Assembly (NCBI GenBank): GCA_963785115.1
Contig: CAWATY010000013.1
Span: 34,346-98,345 of the forward strand
Origin: JACCWP01 sp963785115
GTDB taxonomy: Bacteria; Actinomycetota; Actinomycetes; Propionibacteriales; Nocardioidaceae
Length of the DNA stretch: 64,000 nucleotides
Reading direction: 5' to 3'
Shown here: positions 9,162-19,770 of the stretch, one piece after another
Layout: each line of letters opens with the position of its first letter
How positions within the stretch are numbered: position 1 is the stretch's first letter
Notes under the pieces: generated by a model
Told to the model about the DNA's origin: nothing
The model's database searches: none
What the model saw: the letters and a program-made list of their open reading frames with translations, nothing else
Position numbers and translations under genes: made by a program

Positions 9162-10349
9162 GTGACGCACGGACCTGACGTCATCGGCGGCGGGGTCGCG
9201 CGCGAGGACGCCCCGGTTGACGCTCCGGCCGCCGCGGCTGCTGAAGGCATAGGCGCCCTCGGTCACGACCTGCTCGCCTCTACTCCCGGGCTGCGCGCTG
9301 AAGGCAACGTCGTCGTCAGCGCCTCGAGCCTCGCGACGGCGTTCGCGATGCTGCGCACCGGTGCCCGCGGAGCGACCGCCGACGAGATCGATGCGGTGAT
9401 GCACTTTCCTCGCGCGGGCCTCGGCGGCGCGTACAACGCGCTCACCCGCCACTGGGCGGACGCAGGGACCGGAGACGGAAGGACCGCCCCCGAGCTGGCC
9501 GTCGCGAACGCGGTCTGGGCCCAGCGCGGGCTGCGTCTGGAGGCTGCATTCCTCGACACTCTTTCGCGCGACTTCGGCGCCGGGGTGCGTGCGGTCGACT
9601 TCGCCAACCCTGAGGCGAGCGAGCAGATCAACGCGTGGGTCCGTGCGCAGACCAGGGACCGCATCCAGGAGCTGTTCGCCGCACTCGACCCCGCAACGAG
9701 AATGGTCCTCGCCAACGCGATCTACCTGAGGGCACGGTGGGACCTCCCGTTCGAGCCCCACGACACGTTCGCCGCCGCCTTCACGACGGCTGGCGGTGAC
9801 CAGGCGCCGGTCCAGACCATGCACCGGACCGGTTCGATGGGCTTTGCCTCCAGCGAAGGCTGGCAGGCGGTGCGACTCGGATACCGAGGCGGCCAGCTCT
9901 CGATGTGGGTCCTCGTACCGACCGGACCCGCCGACCCCGTACGCCTGCTCGACCCCGCCGTGCTCGCCGACGCCGCCCGCCGTCAACGACCGGCGATCGT
10001 GCGCCTGGCCCTGCCGAAGTGGGAGTTCCAGAACACCATGGACCTGATCGGCCCGCTCGCAGGCCTCGGCATGGAGGTGGCGCTCGGTCCGGGCGCCGAC
10101 TACAGCGCGATGTCAGCAGCCGGACTGGGCATCGCGGAGGTCGTGCAGTGTGCCGACATCACTGTCGACGAGCTGGGCACCGAGGCGGCGGCAGTCACGG
10201 GCATCGTGATGCCGGCGTCGGCGCCCGCTCGTCCGGCCGCCGACGTGGTGGTCACCGCCGACCACCCGTTTGCCTTCGCGGTGCTGCACGACGCCTCCGG
10301 CACACCTCTGTTCGAGGGCATCGTCGGCAACCCCGCCGGCACCCGGTAG
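9162..10349 (+). CDS. Serpin family serine protease inhibitor
   Basis: 395 residues spanning the whole serpin fold. Visible are the helix B region VVVSASSLATAFAMLRTGARG, the LANAIYLRARWDLPF shutter region and the C-terminal HPFAFAVLHDASGTPLFEG. The hinge of the reactive-centre loop, DELGTEAAAVTG, is inhibitory-type (small residues after GTE). Counting from the hinge puts P1-P1' near Ser-Ala in MPASAPA, suggesting an elastase- or subtilisin-like target; this count is approximate. No signal peptide is visible, which suggests a cytoplasmic role. It starts at GTG 9162 shortly after the small membrane protein gene. Confidence 0.93.
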   Translation: MTHGPDVIGGGVAREDAPVDAPAAAAAEGIGALGHDLLASTPGLRAEGNVVVSASSLATAFAMLRTGARGATADEIDAVMHFPRAGLGGAYNALTRHWADAGTGDGRTAPELAVANAVWAQRGLRLEAAFLDTLSRDFGAGVRAVDFANPEASEQINAWVRAQTRDRIQELFAALDPATRMVLANAIYLRARWDLPFEPHDTFAAAFTTAGGDQAPVQTMHRTGSMGFASSEGWQAVRLGYRGGQLSMWVLVPTGPADPVRLLDPAVLADAARRQRPAIVRLALPKWEFQNTMDLIGPLAGLGMEVALGPGADYSAMSAAGLGIAEVVQCADITVDELGTEAAAVTGIVMPASAPARPAADVVVTADHPFAFAVLHDASGTPLFEGIVGNPAGTR

Positions 10350-10357
10350 TCGTGCGC

Positions 10358-10363
10358 TAGGCT
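10358..10363 (+). promoter_or_regulatory. -10 box of the leuS leader transcript
   Basis: TAGGCT lies with its last base 7 upstream of the leader-peptide ATG, predicting a leaderless transcript. The surrounding GCTAGGCTGGA is identical to that before the leuA leader. It falls just after the serpin stop. Confidence 0.7.
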
Positions 10364-10369
10364 GGACGC

Positions 10370-10405
10370 ATGCGGAGAAACCTGCTCCTTGCCGAGCCGC
10401 GTTGA
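10370..10405 (+). CDS. leuS leader peptide (11 residues, MRRNLLLAEPR)
   Basis: A mini-gene with three consecutive leucine codons (CTG CTC CTT) at codons 5-7, ending in TGA 10403-10405. It sits upstream of an intrinsic terminator and leuS. Ribosome progress through the leucine codons would report charged leucyl-tRNA. The 11 bases spanning these codons (10382-10392) recur exactly in the leuA leader. This match, the promoter spacing and the in-frame stop argue against coincidence. Confidence 0.75.
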   Translation: MRRNLLLAEPR

Positions 10406-10426
10406 CGACATCACGACAACGCGGCT
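10395..10426 (+). promoter_or_regulatory. Leader hairpin overlapping the leuS leader-peptide stop
   Basis: AGCCGCGTTG (10395-10404) pairs perfectly with CAACGCGGCT (10417-10426) around a 12-base loop. A ribosome stalled on the leucine codons would stop just short of the left arm. One terminating at 10403 would cover it. The hairpin's formation therefore depends on leader translation. Confidence 0.7.
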
Positions 10427-10451
10427 GCCCCTCATGCATGAGGGGCTTTTT
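10427..10451 (+). terminator. Intrinsic terminator between the leader peptide and leuS
   Basis: GCCCCTCA pairs with TGAGGGGC around TGCA, followed at once by five T. This is a textbook rho-independent terminator placed 31 bases before the leuS start, so it must act conditionally. It abuts the preceding hairpin with no gap. Confidence 0.85.
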
Positions 10452-10458
10452 CATGTCC

Positions 10459-10466
10459 GGAGCAGG
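10459..10466 (+). promoter_or_regulatory. Sequence complementary to the leader leucine codons
   Basis: GGAGCAGG is the exact reverse complement of CCTGCTCC (10381-10388) in the leader-peptide leucine codons. It lies 4 bases before the leuS Shine-Dalgarno AGGAG (10471-10475). Long-range pairing would enclose both hairpins. Confidence 0.55.
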
Positions 10467-10481
10467 AGACAGGAGAGAGTC

Positions 10482-12986
<2,505 letters not shown>

Positions 12987-13022
12987 GCCGACGTCTTCCC
13001 GCGGCGTCCCGGGGTACGGCTG

Positions 13023-13547
13023 TCAGCCGGCGGCCTCCTCGAGCAGCCGCTGCTTGGCGCCGGCGTACGCCACCATCCAGTGCGGCTGCACCCGGGCGTA
13101 GTAGATGTCCTGCTCCGTCCAGGTGCTCGGGTGCGAGCCGTAGTGCGCGACCAGGTGGTCCTCGACCTCCGCCCGGTAGGGGTGGTCGGGCGTCAGCTCC
13201 TCGACCCGCCCGTGGCAGAAGATCCCCAGGTCGTCGCCCACGATGTGCGCGACGCTCACCACCGGGCGGGCCCGAAGGTGCTGCACCTTCACCGAGTCCT
13301 CGGCGGTGGTGAAGACCCAACGGGCGTGCATGAAGTGGCCGTCGGCGCCGCTGATCCGTGGCTCACCCGTCGCGGTCACGCTCGCCAGCGCCAGCGTCCG
13401 CATCCCGGTGAGGACGCGGCACATCTCGGCCGCGTCGAGCGTGCGCTCGCCCTCGCGGACGATGCTGCGCAGGTGCGCGCTGGACCCGTGCAGTGACGTG
13501 GTGAGGAGGGTGTCGAGCTCGTCCAGCTCACTCGGTGTCTCGTACAT
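13023..13547 (-). CDS. Pyridoxamine 5'-phosphate oxidase-like FMN-binding protein
   Basis: 174 residues. The split-barrel core is visible in MRTLALASVTATGEPRISGADGHFMHARWVFTT and ARPVVSVAHIVGDDLGIFCHGRVEEL, with a tail TWTEQDIYYARVQPHWMVAYAG. Such proteins bind FMN, F420 or haem and often reduce small substrates. ATG 13547 was preferred because CATGCT lies 6 bases upstream as a leaderless -10. Longer versions would overlap the divergent ROK gene. It is convergent with leuS. Confidence 0.82.
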   Translation of the reverse strand: MYETPSELDELDTLLTTSLHGSSAHLRSIVREGERTLDAAEMCRVLTGMRTLALASVTATGEPRISGADGHFMHARWVFTTAEDSVKVQHLRARPVVSVAHIVGDDLGIFCHGRVEELTPDHPYRAEVEDHLVAHYGSHPSTWTEQDIYYARVQPHWMVAYAGAKQRLLEEAAG

Positions 13548-13589
13548 GAGCACAGCATGCCGCGTCGCGGCGCGTGTCATCATCGGCGC

Positions 13590-14789
13590 GTGGACGTGAG
13601 CGGGCGGGCCGAGACCGCCACCCAGGCCGAGATCCTGGTCATGCTCCGTGACGGCGGCCCGCTGTCGCGGGTGGCGCTCGCCCACGAGATCGGCGTCTCC
13701 CGCACCACCATCGGCTCGGAGCTGCGCCGGTTGCACGAGCTGGGGCTCACCGTCGACGCCGGTCCCGCCGCCTCACGAGGGGGTCGCCGCAGCACGCTGG
13801 TCGACCTCGCGCCCGACATCGGCTTCCTCGGCGTCGACATCGGCACCACGTCGATCGACGTGGCACTCACCGACGCGCGGATGCACGTCGTGGCCCACCT
13901 CGCCGAGGCGTGCGCCGTGCGCGAGGGGCCGGAGTACGTGCTCGGCCGGGTGCTGGCGATGGCGGGCAAGGTCCGTGCCCAGCGCCCCGACGTGCGACTG
14001 CTCGGTGCCGGCGTCGGCGTGCCCGGTCCGGTCGACTTCGACCGCGGCCGACCGGTCTCGCCGCCGATCATGCCCGGCTGGCACCACTTCCCCGTCCGCG
14101 ACACGGTGGCCCGCGAGCTCGGCGGGGTCCCCGTCGTGCTGGACAACGACGTCAACCTGATGGCCCTCGGCGAGCTGCACGCGGGAGTGGCCCGCCGGGT
14201 CGACTCGTACCTGTTCGTCAAGATCGGCACCGGCATCGGCTGCGGCATCGTGGTCGCCGGCCGGCTGTACCGCGGCGTCGACGGCTGCGCCGGGGACATC
14301 GGGCACATCCAGGTCGAGGAGACCGGGCCGGTGTGCGCGTGCGGCAACCTCGGCTGCCTGGAGGCGTTCTTCTCTGGTGCCGCGCTGGCCCGCGACGGCG
14401 AGGCGGCGGCGGTGTCCGGCGCCTCACCGGTGCTGGCCGCGCTGCGCGAGGAGCGCGGCCTGGTGACCGCGGTCGAGGTCGCCGAGGCGGCCAGCAGGGG
14501 CGATGCCGCGGCCACCGAGCTGGTGCGTGCCGGCGGGCGTCGGCTGGGGGTCGTGCTGGCCGGCCTGGTGTCCTTCTACAACCCGGCCATGATGGTCATC
14601 GGGGGACAGGTGGCGCAGATCGGGCACGAGCTGCTGGGCGAGATCCGCAGCGTGGTCTACCGCCGCTCGCTCGGACTGGCCACCAACAACCTGCCGCTGG
14701 TGCACAGCGAGATGGCGCAGGTCGGCGGCGTCGTGGGCGCCGCCCGGCTCGCCTTCGACGCGCTGCTGCTCGGAGACTTTGAAAAGTAA
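13590..14789 (+). CDS. ROK family transcriptional regulator
   Basis: 399 residues from GTG 13590. An N-terminal winged helix (QAEILVMLRDGGPLSRVALAHEIGVSRTTIGSELRRL) is followed by a ROK sugar-kinase-like domain: LGVDIGTTSIDVALTD, VVLDNDVNLMALGE and KIGTGIGCGIV. The zinc signature GHIQ...CACGNLGCLE is intact. It probably represses the adjacent sugar importer operon, which starts 83 bases downstream, and responds to its sugar. CATCAT 6 bases before the start is a possible leaderless -10. Confidence 0.92.
   Translation: MDVSGRAETATQAEILVMLRDGGPLSRVALAHEIGVSRTTIGSELRRLHELGLTVDAGPAASRGGRRSTLVDLAPDIGFLGVDIGTTSIDVALTDARMHVVAHLAEACAVREGPEYVLGRVLAMAGKVRAQRPDVRLLGAGVGVPGPVDFDRGRPVSPPIMPGWHHFPVRDTVARELGGVPVVLDNDVNLMALGELHAGVARRVDSYLFVKIGTGIGCGIVVAGRLYRGVDGCAGDIGHIQVEETGPVCACGNLGCLEAFFSGAALARDGEAAAVSGASPVLAALREERGLVTAVEVAEAASRGDAAATELVRAGGRRLGVVLAGLVSFYNPAMMVIGGQVAQIGHELLGEIRSVVYRRSLGLATNNLPLVHSEMAQVGGVVGAARLAFDALLLGDFEK
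14776..14787 (+). promoter_or_regulatory. Candidate ROK operator palindrome
   Basis: ACTTT-GA-AAAGT is an inverted repeat that overlaps the ROK stop codon, in an unusually AT-rich patch before the importer operon. A partial second copy, CAAAAGT, follows at 14794-14800. The assignment to the ROK regulator rests on position only. Confidence 0.4.
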
Positions 14790-14872
14790 ACGGCAAAAGT
14801 CGTCCAGATGGCGTTGATCTAGCGTACGGTCATCGCATTACCAGCCCTGGGTCGAGGGAAAGCGGGGAGCAC

Positions 14873-16384
14873 ATGGTCGATGACGGCGTGCTGCTGACGA
14901 TGGACGGCATCGTCAAGGTCTTCCCCGGCGTGCGTGCGCTGGACGGTGTCTCGTTCGACGTCCGGGCCGGCGAGGTGCACTGCCTGCTCGGCCAGAACGG
15001 CGCCGGCAAGTCCACCCTGATCAAGATCCTCGCGGGCGCCTACCAGCCCGACGACGGCACGATCACCTGGGAGGGCGAGGAGGTCCGGCTGACCACGCCG
15101 GTCGCGGCGATGCGGCGCGGGATCGCGACGATCTACCAGGAGCTCGACCTCGTCGACGGCCTCAGCGTGGCCGAGAACATCTTCCTGGGCCACGAGCCCA
15201 GCCGTGCCGGGTTCAGCCTCCGCGGGTCGGTGCGTACCCAGGCACGGGCTCTGCTCACCCGGCTCGGGCACCCGGAGATCCCGGTGCGCCGCGAGGTGGG
15301 CCGGCTGTCCGCCGCCGCCAAGCAGGTCGTCTCGATGGCGCGGGCGCTGTCCCTCGACGCCCGGCTGATCGTCATGGACGAGCCGTCGGCGGTGCTCGAC
15401 CAGGAGGAGGTCGCCCGGCTGTTCCGCGTGATCGGCGACCTCACCGCGTCGGGCGTGGCCGTCGTGTACATCTCGCACCGGCTCGAGGAGATCCGCCGCG
15501 TCGGCGACCGGGTCACCGTGCTGAAGGACGGCCGGGCGGTCGCCACCGGGCTGCCGGCCAGCGGGACGCCGACGGCGGAGCTGATCCGGCTGATGACCGG
15601 CCGCTCGATCGAGTACGTCTTCCCGCCCCGGCCCGGCGTCCCTGCCGAGGCCGCCGAGGTGCTCACCGTGCGCGGGCTGCGCCGGGCCGGCGAGTTCGAC
15701 GAGGTGTCGTTCTCGGTACGGGCCGGCGAGGTGCTCGGTTTCGCCGGGCTCGTCGGAGCCGGCCGCTCCGAGGTGGTCGAGACCGTGTTCGGCGCCCGTC
15801 GTGCCGACGCCGGCACGGTCGAGGTCGCTGGTCGCCCGCTGAAGGCTGGCTCCGTCGGCAGCGCGGTGCGTGCCGGCGTCGGGCTGGCACCGGAGGAGCG
15901 CAAGAGCCAGGCGCTGCTGCTGGACGAGTCGATCGCCCGCAACATCAGCGTCTCGAGCCTGGACCAGTTCTCCCGTGCCGGGTTCGTCGACCGCCGGGCG
16001 GAGCGCCGGGCGGCAGACGCCCAGGCCACCGGGCTCGACCTGCGACCCGTGGACGTGGCCCGGGCGGTGCGCACGCTGTCCGGCGGCAACCAGCAGAAGG
16101 TGGTGCTGGCGCGCTGGCTGCTGCGCGACTGCCGGGTGCTGCTGCTGGACGAGCCCACCCGTGGCGTCGACGTCGGCGCTCGCTCGGAGATCTACCTGCT
16201 GATCCGCCGGCTGGCCGACGCCGGCGTGGCCATGGTCGTCGTCTCGAGCGAGATCGAGGAGGTCCTGGGCCTCTCGGACCGCGTCGTGGTGATGCGCGAG
16301 GGCACGGTCGTGCACGAGGGAGCGGCCGCAGACCTGGACGAGAGCCGGGTTCTCGACCTGGTGATGGAGGGCAACGCCGCATGA
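14873..16384 (+). CDS. Sugar ABC transporter ATPase, duplicated domains (RbsA-type)
   Basis: 503 residues with two ABC cassettes, as in RbsA/XylG/MglA. The first has Walker A GQNGAGKST and a degenerate signature LSAAAKQ. The second has a variant Walker A GLVGAGRSE and the canonical LSGGNQQK, with Walker B LLLDEPTRGVD. The N-terminal cassette is usually the main catalytic one in this family. It powers the CUT2 importer encoded by the next two genes. GGGGAG lies 5 bases before the ATG. Its stop overlaps the permease start by 4 bases. Confidence 0.95.
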   Translation: MVDDGVLLTMDGIVKVFPGVRALDGVSFDVRAGEVHCLLGQNGAGKSTLIKILAGAYQPDDGTITWEGEEVRLTTPVAAMRRGIATIYQELDLVDGLSVAENIFLGHEPSRAGFSLRGSVRTQARALLTRLGHPEIPVRREVGRLSAAAKQVVSMARALSLDARLIVMDEPSAVLDQEEVARLFRVIGDLTASGVAVVYISHRLEEIRRVGDRVTVLKDGRAVATGLPASGTPTAELIRLMTGRSIEYVFPPRPGVPAEAAEVLTVRGLRRAGEFDEVSFSVRAGEVLGFAGLVGAGRSEVVETVFGARRADAGTVEVAGRPLKAGSVGSAVRAGVGLAPEERKSQALLLDESIARNISVSSLDQFSRAGFVDRRAERRAADAQATGLDLRPVDVARAVRTLSGGNQQKVVLARWLLRDCRVLLLDEPTRGVDVGARSEIYLLIRRLADAGVAMVVVSSEIEEVLGLSDRVVVMREGTVVHEGAAADLDESRVLDLVMEGNAA

Positions 16385-17397
16385 GCGACCAACAGACGAT
16401 CACGGCGGCAGCCGACGGTCCGTCCCCGGCCGGCCGGATGCGCAACTCGAACGCGGTCGTGCGCAACGCCGGCCTGGTGCTCGCGCTGGCCGCGCTCTGC
16501 ATCGCGGGCTGGATCAGCAAGCCCGACCAGTTCGCCACCGTCGACAACACCCTGACGATCCTGCGGCTGGCCGCAGTCATCGGCGTCGTGAGCATCGGCA
16601 TGACGTTCGTCATCACCGGTGGCGGCATCGACCTGTCGGTGGGCGCGATCGTCGCCCTCGCCTCGGTGTGGTGCACCACCGTCGCCACCCAGGACATGGC
16701 GACCGACGTCCACTGGGTGCTCATCGTGCTCGCGGCTGTCGCCGTCGGTGCCGGCTGCGGGCTGGTCAATGGAGTGGTGATCGCGTACGGCAAGGTCGCG
16801 CCGTTCATGACCACGCTGGCCATGCTCGCGGCCGCCCGTGGGTATGCCGAGATCCTCTCCGACCGTCAGACGCAGGTCGTGACCGTGCCCGACTTCGCCG
16901 ACTTCTTCCGCAACACGATCCTCGGAATCCCGTTCCTGGTCTGGATCTTCGCGCTGGTGGCAGCCATCGGCTGGGTGCTCCTGAACCGCACGACGTTCGG
17001 GCGCCGCACGTTCGCCATCGGGGGCAACCCCGAGGCTGCGCGGCTCGCCGGCATCAACGTGCAGCGGCACACCCTGCTGTTGTACGTCCTGCTCGGTGTC
17101 TGCTGCGGAATCGCCGCGGCGATGCTGGTCGCGCGCACCACGACCGGTACGTCGACACACGGCAGCCTGTACGAGCTCGACGCCATCGCCGCCGTCGTCA
17201 TCGGCGGGACGTTGCTCTCCGGTGGGCGCGGCACCGTCGTCGGCACCGTGTTCGGCGTCCTGATCTTCACCACGCTGTCCAACCTGTTCGTGCTCAACAA
17301 CCTGTCCACGGCGGCGCAGGCGATCGCCAAGGGCGCGATCATCGTCGGCGCCGTCCTCCTCCAGCAGCAGTTCGCCCGTCGGGGCAGCTCGCCCTAG
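16381..17397 (+). CDS. Sugar ABC transporter permease (RbsC-type)
   Basis: 338 residues with about ten membrane helices, a BPD_transp_2 protein. Signatures include TFVITGGGIDLSVGAIVALASV near the N-terminus and RRTFAIGGNPEAARLAGINVQR, the cytoplasmic loop that contacts the ATPase. AIAAVVIGGTLLSGGRGTVVGT follows near the C-terminus. It forms the homodimeric pore of a CUT2 importer for a monosaccharide or polyol. It is translationally coupled to the ATPase by ATGA. Confidence 0.95.
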   Translation: MSDQQTITAAADGPSPAGRMRNSNAVVRNAGLVLALAALCIAGWISKPDQFATVDNTLTILRLAAVIGVVSIGMTFVITGGGIDLSVGAIVALASVWCTTVATQDMATDVHWVLIVLAAVAVGAGCGLVNGVVIAYGKVAPFMTTLAMLAAARGYAEILSDRQTQVVTVPDFADFFRNTILGIPFLVWIFALVAAIGWVLLNRTTFGRRTFAIGGNPEAARLAGINVQRHTLLLYVLLGVCCGIAAAMLVARTTTGTSTHGSLYELDAIAAVVIGGTLLSGGRGTVVGTVFGVLIFTTLSNLFVLNNLSTAAQAIAKGAIIVGAVLLQQQFARRGSSP

Positions 17398-17491
17398 CGC
17401 CGCGTCCGTGCGGTTCCCTGCCGACCATCCCGCTTGATCCCGGCCCCGGCCCCCGGCCCCTACCCCGCCTGACCCCCTCGAAGGAGACACC

Positions 17492-18556
17492 ATGACCAGC
17501 AGCTCACTCCCCCCCGGCCTCGGCCGGCGCCGCTTCCTGCTCGGCGGCGCGGCCGTCGGTGCGGGTGCCGTCCTCACCGGGTGCACCGGCAACAGCAGCG
17601 ACGACGACGAGGGCGGCGAGGCCGTCGTCGGCAGCGGCGACACCGACAACGCCGAGTCCGGCCCCGACGTCACCATCGGCTTCATCGCCCCGGCCGCCGA
17701 CCACGGCTGGATCGCGGCGATCTCCAAGAACGCCAAGGCGCAGGCCGAGGAGTTCGACGACGTGACGCTGAACGCCGCGGAGAGCAGCAACGACCCCAGC
17801 GTGCAGATCTCGCAGATGGAGACGTTCATCAGCGACGGCGTCGACGCGATCGTCGCGCTGCCCTACGACGGCAAGTCCCTCACCCAGGTGGCGCAGGACG
17901 CCATGGAGGCCGGTATCCCGGTGGTCAACCTCGACCGGATCTTCGCGTCGTCGCTGGCGTACCGGACGTACATCGGCGGCGACAACTACGGCATGGGCGT
18001 CGCGGCCGGCAACTACATCGGCAGCCGGCTGGAGGACACCGACTCGCCGGTGATCGCCGAGATCCAGGGCATCGCCGCCCTGCCGCTGACGCAGGACCGC
18101 AGCCAGGGCTTCGCGGACGCGCTGGCGACGTACGGGTTCGAGGTCTCCAACCAGGTCTCGGCCGAGTTCACCGTCGAGAGCGGCGAGGAGGTCACGTCGA
18201 ACCTGCTCCAGGCCGCACCCAAGATCGACGCGATCTGGAACCACGACGACGACCAGGGCCTCGGGGTGCTGGCGGCGATCGCCAACGCCGGGCGTGACGA
18301 GTTCTTCCTGGTCGGCGGCGCCGGCTCGGCGAACATGATGCGGGAGATCCAGAACGGGGACTCCGTGGTCGAGGCGACCGTCACCTACTCGCCCACGATG
18401 GCGTCGTCGGCGATCATGCTCGGCCGGCTGATCGCGCAGGGCAAGAAGATGTCGGACCTGGTGGAGAACGAGGTGCCGGCCTCGATCACGCTGGCATCCG
18501 CCACGATCACCGCCGACAACGTGGAGGAGTACCTCCCGCTGGGCTTCGAGTCCTGA
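17492..18556 (+). CDS. Sugar-binding lipoprotein of the CUT2 importer
   Basis: 354 residues. The N-terminus combines a twin-arginine motif (GRRRFLLGG) with a lipobox ending at Cys31 (VLTGC), so it should be Tat-exported and lipid-anchored. The mature domain is a Peripla_BP_4 fold: IGFIAPAADHGWIAAISKNAK, DGVDAIVALPYDGKSL and WNHDDDQGLGVLAAI. AAGGAG precedes the ATG. It lies 94 bases after the permease and 13 before a MocA-type dehydrogenase. The substrate is probably a monosaccharide or inositol, but the exact ligand is not determined. Confidence 0.93.
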   Translation: MTSSSLPPGLGRRRFLLGGAAVGAGAVLTGCTGNSSDDDEGGEAVVGSGDTDNAESGPDVTIGFIAPAADHGWIAAISKNAKAQAEEFDDVTLNAAESSNDPSVQISQMETFISDGVDAIVALPYDGKSLTQVAQDAMEAGIPVVNLDRIFASSLAYRTYIGGDNYGMGVAAGNYIGSRLEDTDSPVIAEIQGIAALPLTQDRSQGFADALATYGFEVSNQVSAEFTVESGEEVTSNLLQAAPKIDAIWNHDDDQGLGVLAAIANAGRDEFFLVGGAGSANMMREIQNGDSVVEATVTYSPTMASSAIMLGRLIAQGKKMSDLVENEVPASITLASATITADNVEEYLPLGFES

Positions 18557-18569
18557 GCCGGGGATCGAC

Positions 18570-19760
18570 ATGACGCAGTCCATGCCTGCGCAGGTCCCGA
18601 CGCTGGGCGTGGGAATGGTGGGGCACGCCTTCATGGGTGCCGCCCATTCCCACGCCTGGCGCACCGCCGGCCGGTTCTTCGGCCTCCCGCTCGCCCCTCG
18701 GCTCGCGGTGCTCTGCGGCCGCGACCCCGAACGAACGGCCGAGGCGGCCGACAGGCTCGGGTGGGAGTCGTCGGTCACCGACTGGAAGCAGCTGCTGACC
18801 CGCGATGACGTCGACCTGGTCGACGTGTGCACCCCCGGCGACACGCACGCGGAGATCGCCATCGCGGCGCTCGACGCGGGCAAGCACGTGCTCTGCGAGA
18901 AGCCGCTCGCCAACACCGTCGACGAGGCCGAGGCGATGACGGCCGCGGCCGAGCGCGCCGGGTCGAGAGGCGTGCGTGCCATGGTCGGGTTCACCTACCG
19001 CCGGGTGCCGGCGGTGGCGCTGGCCCGGCGGCTGGTCCAGCAGGGGCGGCTCGGCGACATCCGGCACGTACGGGTCCAGTACCTGCAGGACTGGATCACC
19101 GACCCCGACTTCCCGTTGGTCTGGCGGCTGCAGAAGGACCGGGCAGGCTCGGGCGCGCTCGGCGACATCGGGGCGCACGCCGTCGACCTGGCGCAGTTCG
19201 TGACCGGTCTGCGGGTCGACTCGGTGAGCGCGGCGCTGGAGACGTTCGTCAAGGAGCGGCCGCTGGCCGACCAGGCGGCGGGCCTGTCGGCCAGTGCCGG
19301 AGCGACGGTCGAGCGCGGCCCGGTGACCGTCGACGACGCGGCGGTCTTCATCGGCCGGCTCGGTGCTGCGCTGGGCAGCTTCGAAGCCACCCGGTTCGCC
19401 ACCGGCCGCAAGAACGCCCTGCGCCTGGAGGTCAACGGCAGCCTGGGCAGCCTCGCCTTCGACTTCGAGTCGATGAACGAGCTGTCCTTCCACGACGCGA
19501 CCGGTGACAGCGAGGTGGCCGGCTTCCGCCGGATCTACGTGACCGAGCCCGAGCATCCCTACGTCGGCGCCTGGTGGCCACCGGGTCACGGCCTCGGGTA
19601 CGAGCACGCATTCACCCACCAGGTGGTCGACCTGGTCGGTGACATCGCGGGCGGACGCGACCCGGAGCCGTCGTTCGCCGACGGGCTGCAGGTGCAACGC
19701 GTGCTGGAGGCGGTCGAGACCAGCGCCGCCGACAGGTGCTGGGCCACCGTCGCCGGGTAG
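18570..19760 (+). CDS. Gfo/Idh/MocA family NAD(P)-dependent oxidoreductase
   Basis: 396 residues. The N-terminal Rossmann fold begins GVGMVGHAFMGAAHSHAW. The catalytic-lysine motif is EKP at 110-112 (CEKPLANT). The C-terminal domain has GDIGAHAVDLAQF, the usual substrate-site helix. It oxidises the hydroxyl of a sugar, sugar acid or inositol. It ends the importer operon and presumably starts catabolism of the imported compound. The ATG is 13 bases from the binding-protein stop without a strong Shine-Dalgarno. Confidence 0.92.
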   Translation: MTQSMPAQVPTLGVGMVGHAFMGAAHSHAWRTAGRFFGLPLAPRLAVLCGRDPERTAEAADRLGWESSVTDWKQLLTRDDVDLVDVCTPGDTHAEIAIAALDAGKHVLCEKPLANTVDEAEAMTAAAERAGSRGVRAMVGFTYRRVPAVALARRLVQQGRLGDIRHVRVQYLQDWITDPDFPLVWRLQKDRAGSGALGDIGAHAVDLAQFVTGLRVDSVSAALETFVKERPLADQAAGLSASAGATVERGPVTVDDAAVFIGRLGAALGSFEATRFATGRKNALRLEVNGSLGSLAFDFESMNELSFHDATGDSEVAGFRRIYVTEPEHPYVGAWWPPGHGLGYEHAFTHQVVDLVGDIAGGRDPEPSFADGLQVQRVLEAVETSAADRCWATVAG

Positions 19761-19763
19761 CCT
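19758..19763 (+). promoter_or_regulatory. Leaderless -10 box for the DegV gene
   Basis: TAGCCT, which includes the TAG stop of the preceding dehydrogenase, ends 8 bases before the ATG at 19771. The DegV transcript would start essentially at the start codon. Confidence 0.5.
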
Positions 19764-19770
19764 GCCCGCC

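Noticed and set aside
10370..10481. T-box riboswitch upstream of leuS
   Set aside because: No T-box consensus or specifier-loop architecture is present; the region is fully explained by a leader peptide, a hairpin and a terminator.
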